In this document: positions 38,083 to 46,279 of the stretch, in pieces
How positions within the stretch are numbered: position 1 is the first letter of the stretch
Layout: every line of letters begins with the position of its first letter
Origin: a virus
DNA length: 49,955 nt
Virus record (IMG/VR): IMGVR_UViG_3300046674_000333
Coordinates: 1 to 49,955 of that record
Reading direction: 5' to 3' (one strand)
Position numbers and translations under genes: made by a program
The notes under the pieces: generated by a model
The model's input: the letters and a program-made list of their open reading frames with translations, nothing else
Database searches by the model: none
Told to the model about the DNA's origin: nothing

Positions 38083-39891
38083 TCAGGCGGCGTCGTGTGG
38101 TGCGTTGCGTTGTTCTGGTGGGTGGCTGCCGGTGGCGGGGTCGCAGCCGAGGTGGGTGTCGTATCCGCGGTTGGCCCAGTCGGGGGTGATCGGCCGGTGG
38201 CAAATGGTGCATTCCGGGCCGTTGTGCACGGTGGTCTCGTGGTCCCCCGCGCTACCTCCCCCCGTCCTAGAGACGGGGCGGGGGGAGGGAGCTTGGGTGG
38301 GGACATCCCCCGAAGGTCCCCCCGATTGTGGGGGGATGTTTGACCTGGGGTTTTGGTCCGCTTCCCCGGAACTCCCCCCAAGATCCGGGGGAGTTGGTGT
38401 TTCAAGATCGCGGGGGAGGTTCGGGGGGAGGTCATTTCGGGCATCCTGCGCCTCGTCGAATGAGCCCCTCCGCTTACGCATCCGGACGGCTTCCTCGATC
38501 TTGTCCTTACGCATTTGGATCTTGTATTCGGCGCACCACTTGATGACTCGCGGGCTGCCCCACTCGACCGGCACCTTGGCCTTGTCGAGGACCGTGACGA
38601 GCCACTCTGGCGTGCCCGGCTCGATAACCGGGGGCCGCATGTCGAGGGACTCCAGCACAACCGAGGTGACCGGCCGGCCGTCCGGCTTCGTCTCCCCGTC
38701 GAGGGTGATGACCTTCAGCCCGAACTGAAGGTCGCCGCCCTCCTCATCGTCCTTCTGCTTGCCGACCTTCACCGTGACGACGATGTTCTTGGCGTTGTCG
38801 CCCTTCTTCGACACGTGCAGTTCGGATTGCAGGGCACCCTTGGCGGAGGAGCTGCCGCGGCCGTGCTCGCCGACGTGCCCGGTGTGGTGGATGACGAGAA
38901 CGCACGCGGCGGTGGCGGAGCGGAGTTGCTCCATGCGGTCGACGACGAGGCCCAGCTCCTTGGCGGAGTTCTCCTCGACGCCGACGCTGATACGGGCCTG
39001 CGTGTCGATGACGATCATCTGCGGTTGCAGGCGGCGCATTGCCTCGATGAGGGTGTCCCACTCGGGGCTCATCGCCTGGACGGGCCGGGGCAGGAACAGG
39101 ACGTCGGTCATCTTCAGCCCGTAGTGCTTCTCCCAGGCGCGGACGCGCTTGCGGATGCCGCGGGCGCCCTCGGCGACGAGGTAGACGACGGTGCCTTGCC
39201 GGACGTAGTGGCCGTGCCATGGCATGCCGGTGCCAACGTGTCCGGCGAGGTCGATGGTGGCGAACGACTTCATGTGTCCGGACGGCCCGACGATGCGGGC
39301 AAGGGAGTCGAGGTGCAGGAGGTCGCCGACAAGGGGTTCCAGCGTCGGCATGTTGTCGAGGCTGGAGGCGTCGAGGAGCTCGGCGAGGAGTGCGTCTGCG
39401 GGGTCGCCGGAGCGGCCGGCGGAGCGTTCCTTCTGCCGAGTGAGGTAGTCGTCGATGAACGTGACTGCGGCGCCGGGCTCGGCGTCGGGGGCGGTGGCCT
39501 GCTGCACGATGCGGCGGCCGAGGTCGGCCTCGGCGCGGAGGTCGGCGCCGCGGCGGACGAGCGTGGCGTGGTATTCGGCGTCGAGGAGCCAGTCGCCGAG
39601 TTGGCCGATGTAGCCGGTCCCGCCAGCGCGCGAGATTTCCTTCCGCTTCTCCAGCTCCAGGCGCAGGGTGAGAGGGCTGATCGGCTGCCCCTCGTCGTAG
39701 AGGTAGCCGAGTACGTCCCAGATCAGTTCGTGGGCTGGGAGCGCGAAGTCGCCGCGCTGGATGATGCCGCGAACTGCCGGGATCTTCTTGGGGTGTTGCA
39801 TGCAGTCGCCGAGGACGTACCGCTCGGCGTCGTGCTGTTCGGGGCCGAGCGGGTCCGCCTCGTCGCGCTGCATGTGGCGGACATTGCTCAC
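38083..39891 (-). CDS. replicative helicase/ATPase (DnaB-N plus RepA-like AAA)
   Basis: A 602-aa protein. Residues about 14-150 match the DnaB N-terminal domain (EQHDAERYVLGDCMQHPKKI; PISPLTLRLELEKR). Residues about 190-400 form a RecA/RepA-type ATPase with Walker A GPSGHMKS (202-209) and Walker B MIVIDTQ (D296), and VLVIHHTGH as likely sensor. The C-terminal third is a Pro/Gly/Ser-rich linker followed by a zinc-like ECTICHRPITPDW end. It would unwind DNA at the phage origin. GTG start 39891 with AGGAGA upstream. The low-complexity linker is encoded by the hairpin cluster at 38240-38440. Confidence 0.85.
   Translation of the reverse strand: MSNVRHMQRDEADPLGPEQHDAERYVLGDCMQHPKKIPAVRGIIQRGDFALPAHELIWDVLGYLYDEGQPISPLTLRLELEKRKEISRAGGTGYIGQLGDWLLDAEYHATLVRRGADLRAEADLGRRIVQQATAPDAEPGAAVTFIDDYLTRQKERSAGRSGDPADALLAELLDASSLDNMPTLEPLVGDLLHLDSLARIVGPSGHMKSFATIDLAGHVGTGMPWHGHYVRQGTVVYLVAEGARGIRKRVRAWEKHYGLKMTDVLFLPRPVQAMSPEWDTLIEAMRRLQPQMIVIDTQARISVGVEENSAKELGLVVDRMEQLRSATAACVLVIHHTGHVGEHGRGSSSAKGALQSELHVSKKGDNAKNIVVTVKVGKQKDDEEGGDLQFGLKVITLDGETKPDGRPVTSVVLESLDMRPPVIEPGTPEWLVTVLDKAKVPVEWGSPRVIKWCAEYKIQMRKDKIEEAVRMRKRRGSFDEAQDARNDLPPNLPRDLETPTPPDLGGSSGEADQNPRSNIPPQSGGPSGDVPTQAPSPRPVSRTGGGSAGDHETTVHNGPECTICHRPITPDWANRGYDTHLGCDPATGSHPPEQRNAPHDAA
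38240..38440. repeat. cluster of G/C-run inverted repeats, possible replication origin
   Basis: Within 200 bases of the helicase gene there are about a dozen runs of four to six C or G. They pair as hairpins, including AACTCCCCC/GGGGGAGTT (about 38370-38396), CCCCCC(GATTGT)GGGGGG and ACATCCCC/GGGGATGT (about 38313-38339), and CCTCCCCCC...GGGGGGAGG (38255-38288). Placement inside a replication gene recalls lambda ori within gene O. This is inference. Confidence 0.5.
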
Positions 39892-39903
39892 GGGCGGGTC
39901 TCC

Positions 39904-40227
39904 TCAGAACAGGGTGTCGTGCGCTGGTGATGCGGGCCGGACGGGTGGGGCCGTGCAGCGGTGTTCGGTGACGTGGGGGTGGGGGCAGTCGGGCGGGTGC
40001 CAGCGGTGAATCCACCGGAGTTCGTGGGCGCCGGTCCGTGAGGAGTGCAGGCACCAGATGAGCCGGTTGGGTTCGCGGGCCCTGGCCTGCTCGTCGGGGG
40101 TGAGCGGGGTGAGGTCCGCGGTGACCTGCACGGCGGCGCGGTGGCCGACGAGTTGCCGGTGGATGGGGGCCCGGCACGCGGGGCAGCGCTGGGGGGAAGT
40201 GCCGCCCCGCGGCCGGGCCCCGGTCAT
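39904..40227 (-). CDS. 107-aa zinc-like protein upstream of the helicase
   Basis: N-terminal CPACRAPIHRQL gives one CxxC; later WCLHSSRTGAHELRW, HRWHPPDCPHPHVTEHRC is rich in His and Cys. ATG at 40227 overlaps the DUF2303 stop (TGATG). It precedes the helicase by 12 bases. Role unknown. Confidence 0.65.
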   Translation of the reverse strand: MTGARPRGGTSPQRCPACRAPIHRQLVGHRAAVQVTADLTPLTPDEQARAREPNRLIWCLHSSRTGAHELRWIHRWHPPDCPHPHVTEHRCTAPPVRPASPAHDTLF

Positions 40228-41045
40228 CAGGCCGGCGTCCCGTTCATGACCGGCTGCTGGATCTGCTCGCCGATCGCCTTGACGACGTCGGCGAACGCGG
40301 TGCGCCGGATGTCGTCGGGACGTTCCAGCTTGTAGCCGAGCTGGAGCCCGTTGGCCCCGATCCGGTAGCGGAGGCGGGCGGTGAGCTTGTAGCCCTCACT
40401 CCCGTCGAACGGGACGAGGCCGATCGTGAACGTCTCCGGGACGGCCAACTGGCCCTTCTGCCCGGCCTTCGCGGTGCCGGTCTCGACGTACTGGAACTGC
40501 CGCTGCCCGCTGTTGAGCCGTTGCGCGGACTGGAACTCGACCTTGCTGGTCGCCTGGAACGACTGCGCGATCTCCAGCATCTCGGCCGAGGACGGTTCCA
40601 GAAGTTCGGGGAGGTGGTCCTCCAGGAACTCGGCGAACGTCTCCTGGTCCATGAGCTTGCCGTCGCGGGCGGTCCACTGCTTCCACGCCTCGGTCTCTCG
40701 GAGCGCGAGGTGCAGTCGGTGCCCGGACCAGCGGGCGGCGTCGGCCTGGTGGGCGTCGAGGACGGCGGTCACGGTGAGCCGGTCGGCGTCGGCGTACACC
40801 TCGCTGTCGTCGTCGGCGTGCTTCTCCCAGTAGGCGGTGAAGGAGGCGAAGTCGCGGACGGTGGTGGCGCCCTGCTTCCGCGGCGGCTGGCCGGTGTAGT
40901 CCGGGCCGGTGAGGTCGACCTTCTGCACGCCAGTCGAGGTGTGGAAGGCGTAGTACTTGCCGGGCTCCAGCTCGGCGGGCGGCGCAGTGCGGAGCGCGAC
41001 GTCGGCGATCGTCTGCGCCTCGTTGGTGGTGTCGGAGTAGGTCAT
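40227..41045 (-). CDS. DUF2303 (YfdQ-like) phage protein
   Basis: A 272-aa protein with landmarks of the DUF2303 family: GATTVRDFASFTAYWEKHAD, ETEAWKQWTARDGKLMDQET, EFLEDHLPELLEPSSAEML, and SVEFQSA-like KVEFQSAQRLNSGQRQFQYV. Members occur in many temperate phages near recombination genes; biochemical function is not established. ATG at 41045 has AAGGAC upstream. Confidence 0.85.
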   Translation of the reverse strand: MTYSDTTNEAQTIADVALRTAPPAELEPGKYYAFHTSTGVQKVDLTGPDYTGQPPRKQGATTVRDFASFTAYWEKHADDDSEVYADADRLTVTAVLDAHQADAARWSGHRLHLALRETEAWKQWTARDGKLMDQETFAEFLEDHLPELLEPSSAEMLEIAQSFQATSKVEFQSAQRLNSGQRQFQYVETGTAKAGQKGQLAVPETFTIGLVPFDGSEGYKLTARLRYRIGANGLQLGYKLERPDDIRRTAFADVVKAIGEQIQQPVMNGTPA

Positions 41046-41047
41046 GT

Positions 41048-41422
41048 TCAGGCGTCCTTGAAGGTCTGGTTGGCGGGGGCGGGGCGGAACTCGATGGACA
41101 TTTGCCGGGGGTCGTCGCGGACGGGGTTGCCGTCGTCGTCGAGGAAGTACAGCGACTTGACCGGGGTGGGCTTGGGGGCCTTCACCGCGGACTCGACGCC
41201 GATGGGCATCGGTGCGGACTCGACGCCGCTGGTGGGCGGTTCGACGACGAGAGTGATCCGCATCTCGCCCTTCTTGCCGTGGGTTTTCACGGCGTCGAGC
41301 AGGTCGTGGAACTCGCTGCTCAGCTCTTCGGCGGTGCGTCCGGCGAGGTGGCCGGCGAGGAACGCGGCGAGGTCGACGGTCTCGGTGATTTCGCCGGTGG
41401 TCTTGTCGGTCTTGGCGGTCAT
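41048..41422 (-). CDS. 124-aa acidic protein next to DUF2303
   Basis: Begins MTAKTDKTTGEITETVDLAA, then FLAGHLAGRTAEELSSEFHD (helical) and GEMRITLVVEPP, KSLYFLDDDGNPVRDDPRQM. ATG at 41422, AAGGAGC upstream. Proteins with this ending often accompany DUF2303 genes in actinophages; function unknown. Confidence 0.65.
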   Translation of the reverse strand: MTAKTDKTTGEITETVDLAAFLAGHLAGRTAEELSSEFHDLLDAVKTHGKKGEMRITLVVEPPTSGVESAPMPIGVESAVKAPKPTPVKSLYFLDDDGNPVRDDPRQMSIEFRPAPANQTFKDA

Positions 41423-41664
41423 GCGGCTTGTGCTCCTTGCGGGGTTGCGGTGGTGGCCGAGCAGCGGGCTGGGTGGTCTGTGCGGACGTTGGCGGCGAAC
41501 TCGCGGACGCGGGTGGCGCCGGTGACGGGGCCTTCGGGGGTGTGGCAGAGGAGGCATTCGAAGCGGGCCCATAGCGGTCGGCTGTACTTGATGGCGCCGG
41601 TCTCGCGGTCCTCGTAGCCCTGGCCGCCATCGATGGTGAGGATCGCGGTCACCACGAGCGTCAC
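41419..41664 (-). CDS. 81-aa small protein with one CxxC
   Basis: Starts GTG at 41664 (overlapping the WhiB stop as GTGA) with TLVVTAILTIDGGQGYEDRE, then FECLLCHTPEGP with a CxxC, and an Ala/Thr-rich end. Probably a one-zinc or redox-type fold; function unknown. Confidence 0.6.
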   Translation of the reverse strand: MTLVVTAILTIDGGQGYEDRETGAIKYSRPLWARFECLLCHTPEGPVTGATRVREFAANVRTDHPARCSATTATPQGAQAA

Positions 41665-41963
41665 GGGGTGACTCCGCGGCGGGAAAGGCGGCGCCAGACG
41701 GAGTACCGCTCCGGGCCGGTGAGGGCGGCGACGATGCCGTGCCGTCGGTCGGCGCCGATGCTGCCCTCGGCGCGGATGACGTCGTCGAGGCACGTCCGGT
41801 AGACGGGGCATCCGTGGCAGACAGCCTTGGCCTTCACCGTGTCCTCCGGCTTACGGCCGGGGAACATGGCGTCGGGGTCGTCGATGCAGGCGGCGAACTT
41901 GCGCCAGTTGTCAACGGTGGAGGTGCCGGGGGCGGCGATGCGGAAGGGGGTGCGGCGGATCAT
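41661..41963 (-). CDS. WhiB-family (Wbl) iron-sulfur regulator
   Basis: A 100-aa protein with the four Wbl cysteines C26, C49, C52 and C58 (C-x22-C-x2-C-x5-C), which hold a [4Fe-4S] cluster. The usual G-V/I-W-G-G turn is replaced by HGIVAALTGPER (about 75-86), followed by a basic end (WRRLSRRG). Wbl proteins bind the sigma factor region 4 and redirect transcription; phage versions such as TM4 gp49 are known to interfere with host WhiB function. ATG at 41963. Confidence 0.85.
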   Translation of the reverse strand: MIRRTPFRIAAPGTSTVDNWRKFAACIDDPDAMFPGRKPEDTVKAKAVCHGCPVYRTCLDDVIRAEGSIGADRRHGIVAALTGPERYSVWRRLSRRGVTP

Positions 41964-42532
41964 GCGGTCACCGCCTGACGCTCGGCGCGCTTGCGGATGA
42001 CCTTGCACTTCTCGCAGTACGCCACACCATTCGGCCCGTACCGACCGTGCGCGGCCTGGTCGTGGCCGTGGGCGCACAGCGGTTTCCGCTCGCTGCCGCC
42101 GGTCAGGTAGCGCAGCTGCTCGCGGTTGCGGCGGCGGCCGGCCTCGTCCTCGACGTGGTCCGGGGCCACGCAGTGCTGCATGCCGCAGTCGGCGATGGCG
42201 TACCCCTCGGCATCGCGGCCGGTGCGGATGCGGAAGGCGATCGCGGCCGGGCTGTAGGGCTGCTCCTTGTGCCGCATGACGGGGGTGCCGGATGCGGTGG
42301 CGCGCTCGCCGAGCCACTCGACGTGTCCGCCGTCGGTGGGCCGGGTCAGGCTGTGCCACTTCTCTTCGGCGGTGCGGGTCTGTTCGGCTGGTACGTAGTC
42401 GGGGAGGTCTAGTTCCCGGCGGATGCGGGCGACGCGGGCTTTGTCGCAGTGCAGTTCGCGGGCGATCCGCAGGTTGCTGTGGCCTTCGCCAAGGAGGGCG
42501 ATGATGTCGGCGCGGGTGGCTTTCTGGTTCAC
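41960..42532 (-). CDS. HTH protein with HNH-like/zinc C-terminal region
   Basis: A 190-aa protein. Residues about 5-40 form an HTH (ADIIALLGEGHSNLRIAREL, then HCDKARVARIRRELDLPDY). The centre has YAIADCGMQHCVAPDHVED, an HNH-like Cys/His pattern, and the end CxxC in YCEKCKVIRKRA. It may be a DNA-binding protein or degenerate endonuclease. GTG start at 42532 overlaps the RuvC-like stop. Exact role unclear. Confidence 0.65.
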   Translation of the reverse strand: MNQKATRADIIALLGEGHSNLRIARELHCDKARVARIRRELDLPDYVPAEQTRTAEEKWHSLTRPTDGGHVEWLGERATASGTPVMRHKEQPYSPAAIAFRIRTGRDAEGYAIADCGMQHCVAPDHVEDEAGRRRNREQLRYLTGGSERKPLCAHGHDQAAHGRYGPNGVAYCEKCKVIRKRAERQAVTA

Positions 42533-43152
42533 CGGGCCACCGCCACGGTGGCCGTGGGCCAGGTGACCCCGTCGAGCGCGCGGCGCTGCTGCTGCGGAAG
42601 GTCGAGCAGCGGGTAGCCCAGCCAGTCCAGGCCCATCGCGGCGAACACGGCGGCGTCTGCAGCGTCGTACTTGCCCGGCCCTTCGCACCAGATGCCGAGT
42701 TGCTCGACGACGAAGGAGCAGACCATGCCCTTGCAGATGCGGGCCCGCTTGTCGCGCGGGTACTCGCGTCCCGGGTTCGCCTTGCCAGTGGCGTAGGTGT
42801 AGCGAGACTGCGGGTTGACGACGGCGAAGGGGATGCCGTGGCGGTGGAGCTCGGTGGTGAGGACCCACCACAGGCCGGCGAGTTGGTGCACGGCGGACCC
42901 CTTGGCGCCGCGGGCGATGTCCTCGATGACGACGAGGTCGGCGGCCTTGGTGCGGTCGGCGACCTCGCGGCGGAGGTAGTCGATGCGGGCGTGGCCGGTG
43001 AGGCCGGCGTGGCGGATGGCGTCGGCCCAGTCGGCTCCGGCGATGCCGAGGCTGTTGAGGCTGGCGTCGATTCCGATGACGAGGGGCCGGGGCCCGGCCG
43101 CCGGGGTGGTGGCGGCCGGCGCCTCGGTCTCGAACAGGGTGGGTGCGCTCAC
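42529..43152 (-). CDS. RuvC-like Holliday-junction resolvase/nuclease
   Basis: A 207-aa protein with RNase H fold: VIGIDASLNSLGIAG (D29), VVIEDIA (E77) and YDAADAAVFAAMGLD (D163/D166) give the RuvC-type acidic triad. It would cut branched DNA before packaging or during recombination. GTG start at 43152 overlaps the previous stop. It clusters with DnaQ, ERF and YqaJ genes. Confidence 0.85.
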   Translation of the reverse strand: MSAPTLFETEAPAATTPAAGPRPLVIGIDASLNSLGIAGADWADAIRHAGLTGHARIDYLRREVADRTKAADLVVIEDIARGAKGSAVHQLAGLWWVLTTELHRHGIPFAVVNPQSRYTYATGKANPGREYPRDKRARICKGMVCSFVVEQLGIWCEGPGKYDAADAAVFAAMGLDWLGYPLLDLPQQQRRALDGVTWPTATVAVAR

Positions 43153-43379
43153 TGGGACTCCCCGGGTGAGGTGGTGCGGCAGGTCCAGCACGTGCGGGAC
43201 CCGTCGGTGTTCAGGGCGTGGGCGGTGGTGCGGCGGCAGCCGGGGCAGGACGCGAGTTCGGTGGCCGCGATCTGGCCGTTGGCGAGGAGCCGCTCGAACT
43301 CGGCGGAGGACGGCACGCAATGCGGGACGGCGCGGTGCCGGCCGGTGGGGTTGATGAGTCCGCGAACGGTGAGCTTCAC
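43149..43379 (-). CDS. 76-aa zinc-ribbon protein
   Basis: Has CPGCRRTTAHALNTDGSRTC followed by WTC, a clear CxxC/CxxC ribbon, after an N-terminal helical part (SSAEFERLLANGQIAATELA). GTG start at 43379. Located between DnaQ and RuvC-like genes, with 4-base overlaps on both sides. Function unknown. Confidence 0.65.
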   Translation of the reverse strand: MKLTVRGLINPTGRHRAVPHCVPSSAEFERLLANGQIAATELASCPGCRRTTAHALNTDGSRTCWTCRTTSPGESQ

Positions 43380-44107
43380 GACTCACCGCCCGTGCGCTGC
43401 GCGGGAATCAGCGGCCACTCGGTACGCACGCCGTCGGCCTGGTGCTCCTTGCCAGGCGTGCGCCGGAAGTAGTCCGCCAACCCCTCGGCCTGCTCGCGGG
43501 CCCACTCGATCTGCCAGGCGTGCAGGTCGGCGAGCGAGGCGCCACCGATCTTCGGTTTCTTGCTCGCGATCTTCCATGCGACCCGGCACGCGGCGATCGC
43601 GTCGGCGTCTGCCGAGTGCGCGCCGTCGATCCGGACCTCGTAGGTGCGGCAGAGGTCTTCGAGCTTGCGGCCGCCGCGCCGGAACTTGTCGACGGCCTTG
43701 TCGAGGACGCGCGGGTCGATGACGAGCAGCTCGTCGCCGACGATGTCGATGAGCGGCTGCACGCCGTGGCGGCGGGCTTCACGGTCCAACAGGGTGAAGT
43801 CGTACGGCGCGTTCATCGCGACGACCGGGACTCCGGAGACGGCGACCTTGGCGAGCGCGGCGACGACCTGCTCGACAACCTCGGCGGCCGGCCTGCCCTC
43901 GGCGCGGGCCTGCGCGGTGGTGATGCCGTGCACCGCGGCGGCGCCCTCGGGGATCTCGACGCCGGGGTCGGCGAGCCATGTGCCAGAGGCGGTGCCGTGT
44001 CCGCCGCCGCACTGGACGACGCAGGCGGTGACGATGCGGTCCTGCTCGACGTCGATGCCAGTTGTTTCCAGGTCGAAGCCGCACATGCGGCCGAGGTGCC
44101 AGCTCAT
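43376..44107 (-). CDS. DnaQ-like 3'-5' exonuclease (DEDDh)
   Basis: A 243-aa protein with D12 and E14 (GFDLETTG), D103 (NAPYDF) and H164/D169 (GAHSADADA), the DEDDh residues of DnaQ/epsilon-type exonucleases. It probably processes 3' DNA ends in phage recombination or replication; no polymerase gene lies nearby. ATG at 44107 overlaps the ERF stop (ATGA). Confidence 0.9.
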   Translation of the reverse strand: MSWHLGRMCGFDLETTGIDVEQDRIVTACVVQCGGGHGTASGTWLADPGVEIPEGAAAVHGITTAQARAEGRPAAEVVEQVVAALAKVAVSGVPVVAMNAPYDFTLLDREARRHGVQPLIDIVGDELLVIDPRVLDKAVDKFRRGGRKLEDLCRTYEVRIDGAHSADADAIAACRVAWKIASKKPKIGGASLADLHAWQIEWAREQAEGLADYFRRTPGKEHQADGVRTEWPLIPAQRTGGES

Positions 44108-44889
44108 GCGCCAACGCCCGTGCGCTCGCCGTAGATGCGGCGGCCGAGCTCGTCGAGGGACTCGGGCTCACCGGTCTCGTTGGCGACCTTGTTGTTGAGC
44201 ATCCGCAGGTTCGCCAGCTCGTAGCTGATCTGATGCAACCGGCCGGGCGACGTCTTCTTGTCGAGGATCTCGTCGCGGTACGACTCGGCGGAGCGGGCCG
44301 GTGCGTCGTTGCCGCGCTCGATCCGGTCGGCGTCCGGATCCTTGTCGTGTGTCGGGGTGAGCCCGAAGCCGAGGAGCAGCGTGCGCAGCGCGACTGACTG
44401 CGCCTTGGTCGTGGCCTTGTCGGCGGTGTCGAGGGCCTCGCCCATCGTCTGGAGAGTGAGCGTGTCACCCGTCGGCCCCATGATCGTCCAGGTGACGAGC
44501 ACGGAGCACTCCCGCATTTTGCTGCCGTTCTTGGTCGACTTCTCCCCGTAGGTGGCCTCGACCTTGGACGACATGATGTTGATGCCGTGCTTCAACGTGA
44601 CCGGGCCGAAGACGTTGACGACGGTGTCCACGCCGCGGAAGTTGAAAGTCGTCCCGGGGGCCTTATAGAGCTCGCCCTTGCCGATGGCGCGGATCTCGCG
44701 GCGTACCCGAAGCCACGCGACGCCGACGGGCACCATGTCCGGGTCGTCGTCGCCGGGCTCGTAGTCGGCCATCGGATCCGGCGCCGGGACGAACTCCTCA
44801 CCGGGCGGCATGTCCTCGTCCGGGCGGTCGTGCGATTCGGTGGGCAGGGTGCGGCCGGCTGCCGCGGCTGCGTTCTCGCGCAGTCCCAT
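44104..44889 (-). CDS. ERF-family single-strand annealing protein
   Basis: A 261-aa protein with ERF landmarks in order: FNFRGVDTVVNVFGPVTLKH-like start at about residue 82, hGINIMSSKVEATYGEKSTK, TWTIMGPTGDTLTLQTMGEA and LDTADKATTKAQSVALRTLL. The N-terminal 60 residues are acidic and disordered. ERF proteins anneal complementary single strands produced by a partner exonuclease; that partner is encoded directly upstream. ATG at 44889 overlaps the exonuclease stop (TGATG). Confidence 0.85.
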   Translation of the reverse strand: MGLRENAAAAAGRTLPTESHDRPDEDMPPGEEFVPAPDPMADYEPGDDDPDMVPVGVAWLRVRREIRAIGKGELYKAPGTTFNFRGVDTVVNVFGPVTLKHGINIMSSKVEATYGEKSTKNGSKMRECSVLVTWTIMGPTGDTLTLQTMGEALDTADKATTKAQSVALRTLLLGFGLTPTHDKDPDADRIERGNDAPARSAESYRDEILDKKTSPGRLHQISYELANLRMLNNKVANETGEPESLDELGRRIYGERTGVGA

Positions 44890-45926
44890 CAGATGTCCCC
44901 CTTGTACTGCTTGGCGATGTCGATGCGTTCGGTCGGGTTCGGGGCCACGCATGCGGCGTAGGCGTCGGGCCAGTGCTCGGCGAGCTGCTCCAGGTCGACG
45001 CGCGGTGCGGCGTTGCTGGGCTCCAGGGAGTAGGCGCGTTCGCCGCCGATGAGGGCGGACTGGGCGTCGCCGAGCGCCGCGATCATCCGGGCCTTGGCCG
45101 CGGACTTGGCCTTCTTCTCGGCGGCTTCGGCGCGCTGGTGGCGGCCGTAGTCGTAGAGCGCGTCGAGGGCGTCGTCATGCCGGTCGACGTTCACGGCCCC
45201 GGAGCGGGTCGGGTGCAGGCGGCGAAACAGTCGGGTCAGGGCGTCGCCGTCACCGGTCGGCGGCGGCGGCACCTCGGCTTGGACGTGGTCGTTCCAGAAC
45301 CGGTCGACGGCGGTGGTGATGTCGGCCATCACGTCCGTGTACTGGTCGGCGCGGACGGTGCCCTGGTGGTACTCGTTGCCGCCGATCAGCACGGCGTAGT
45401 GCATGTGCTCGTAGCCGTTCACGACGATCTGCCACAGCACCTGTGCGAGGACGTCGTCCGGGGGTCCGGCGTGCCACTGCGCGCCCTTGAATGCCGAGCG
45501 GGTCTTGACCTCCAGCGCGCACGGGGCCTGCTCGTCCTCGGACAGCGGGCACTCGGTCACCCGGCGGTCGAGGGTGGTCATCCAGTGCGGGTGGTCCTGG
45601 TGGGCGACGAGTCCGACTCGCCGGATGACCGACCGGGACTGCATGGCCCAACGGCGGGCGACGGGTTCCTCCTGGACGGTGCCCCAGTAGGCGGCTTCGC
45701 CCGCGTCGTCGACGTCGTGGCCGGTCTTGTCGAGGTACACCTTCAGCGGCGGCGAGTAGTCGACGAGGCCGAGGATCGCGGGGACGTCGGAGGAGCCGAT
45801 GCCGGAGCGGCGGGCGGTGAGCCACGCCTCGCGGTCGGCGTCGGCGGAGAGGATGAGGCGGCCGGTCGGAGTGACCCGGCGGCCGGCGGCCGGGGCATCG
45901 GCCCCGGCCTGCGCGGTCGTCGTCAT
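44889..45926 (-). CDS. YqaJ-type viral recombinase exonuclease
   Basis: A 345-aa protein. Residues about 33-230 follow the lambda-exonuclease/YqaJ plan: R-SGIGSSDVPAILGL, E86/E87, D120 (TLDRRV), E139 and K141 in the LEVKT core, and AQVLWQ. The rest is charged and helical. It resects 5' strands so that ERF can anneal. ATG at 45926 overlaps the LuxR-type gene stop (ATGA). Confidence 0.9.
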   Translation of the reverse strand: MTTTAQAGADAPAAGRRVTPTGRLILSADADREAWLTARRSGIGSSDVPAILGLVDYSPPLKVYLDKTGHDVDDAGEAAYWGTVQEEPVARRWAMQSRSVIRRVGLVAHQDHPHWMTTLDRRVTECPLSEDEQAPCALEVKTRSAFKGAQWHAGPPDDVLAQVLWQIVVNGYEHMHYAVLIGGNEYHQGTVRADQYTDVMADITTAVDRFWNDHVQAEVPPPPTGDGDALTRLFRRLHPTRSGAVNVDRHDDALDALYDYGRHQRAEAAEKKAKSAAKARMIAALGDAQSALIGGERAYSLEPSNAAPRVDLEQLAEHWPDAYAACVAPNPTERIDIAKQYKGDI

Positions 45927-46279
45927 TCGATGACACCGCCCCTCGCCACGTCGAGGAGCCCAGCCCGGTAGCCGATATCGACCGCGTGCGCCGCGTTCGT
46001 CGCACCGAGCCGCTTGTAGATGCGGCGGCGGTGAGACTTCACGGTGTTCTCGGACAGGTACAGGCGGCGGGCGGTGTCCTCGCAGGACTCGCCCTCGGCG
46101 ACGCCGAGGAGGACCTCGAACATCATCGGCGTGAGCGGGCCCACCATGGGGGTCGCGGCCTTGCTGTTTGTGGCAGAGGCCATGTGACTGGCCAAGCGGG
46201 TGAGCTGCCCGGGACGTAGTGGGATTTGGTGGAGGCGTGCGGCGTTGGTCAGGTGGCTGCGGAGGGTTTCAGCGTTCAC
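45923..46279 (-). CDS. LuxR/GerE-type HTH protein
   Basis: A 118-aa protein with a GerE-type HTH at about residues 50-112: LTPMMFEVLLGVAEGESCED, TARRLYLSENTVKSHRRRIY and KRLGATNAAHAVDIGYRAGL. No receiver domain. GTG start at 46279. It heads the recombination/replication operon and likely regulates transcription in early infection; target unknown. Confidence 0.85.
   Translation of the reverse strand: MNAETLRSHLTNAARLHQIPLRPGQLTRLASHMASATNSKAATPMVGPLTPMMFEVLLGVAEGESCEDTARRLYLSENTVKSHRRRIYKRLGATNAAHAVDIGYRAGLLDVARGGVIE

Noticed and set aside
41960-42532. Active HNH endonuclease for cos packaging
   Set aside because: The Cys/His pattern is incomplete and the gene is far from the terminase genes, so I call it only HNH-like.
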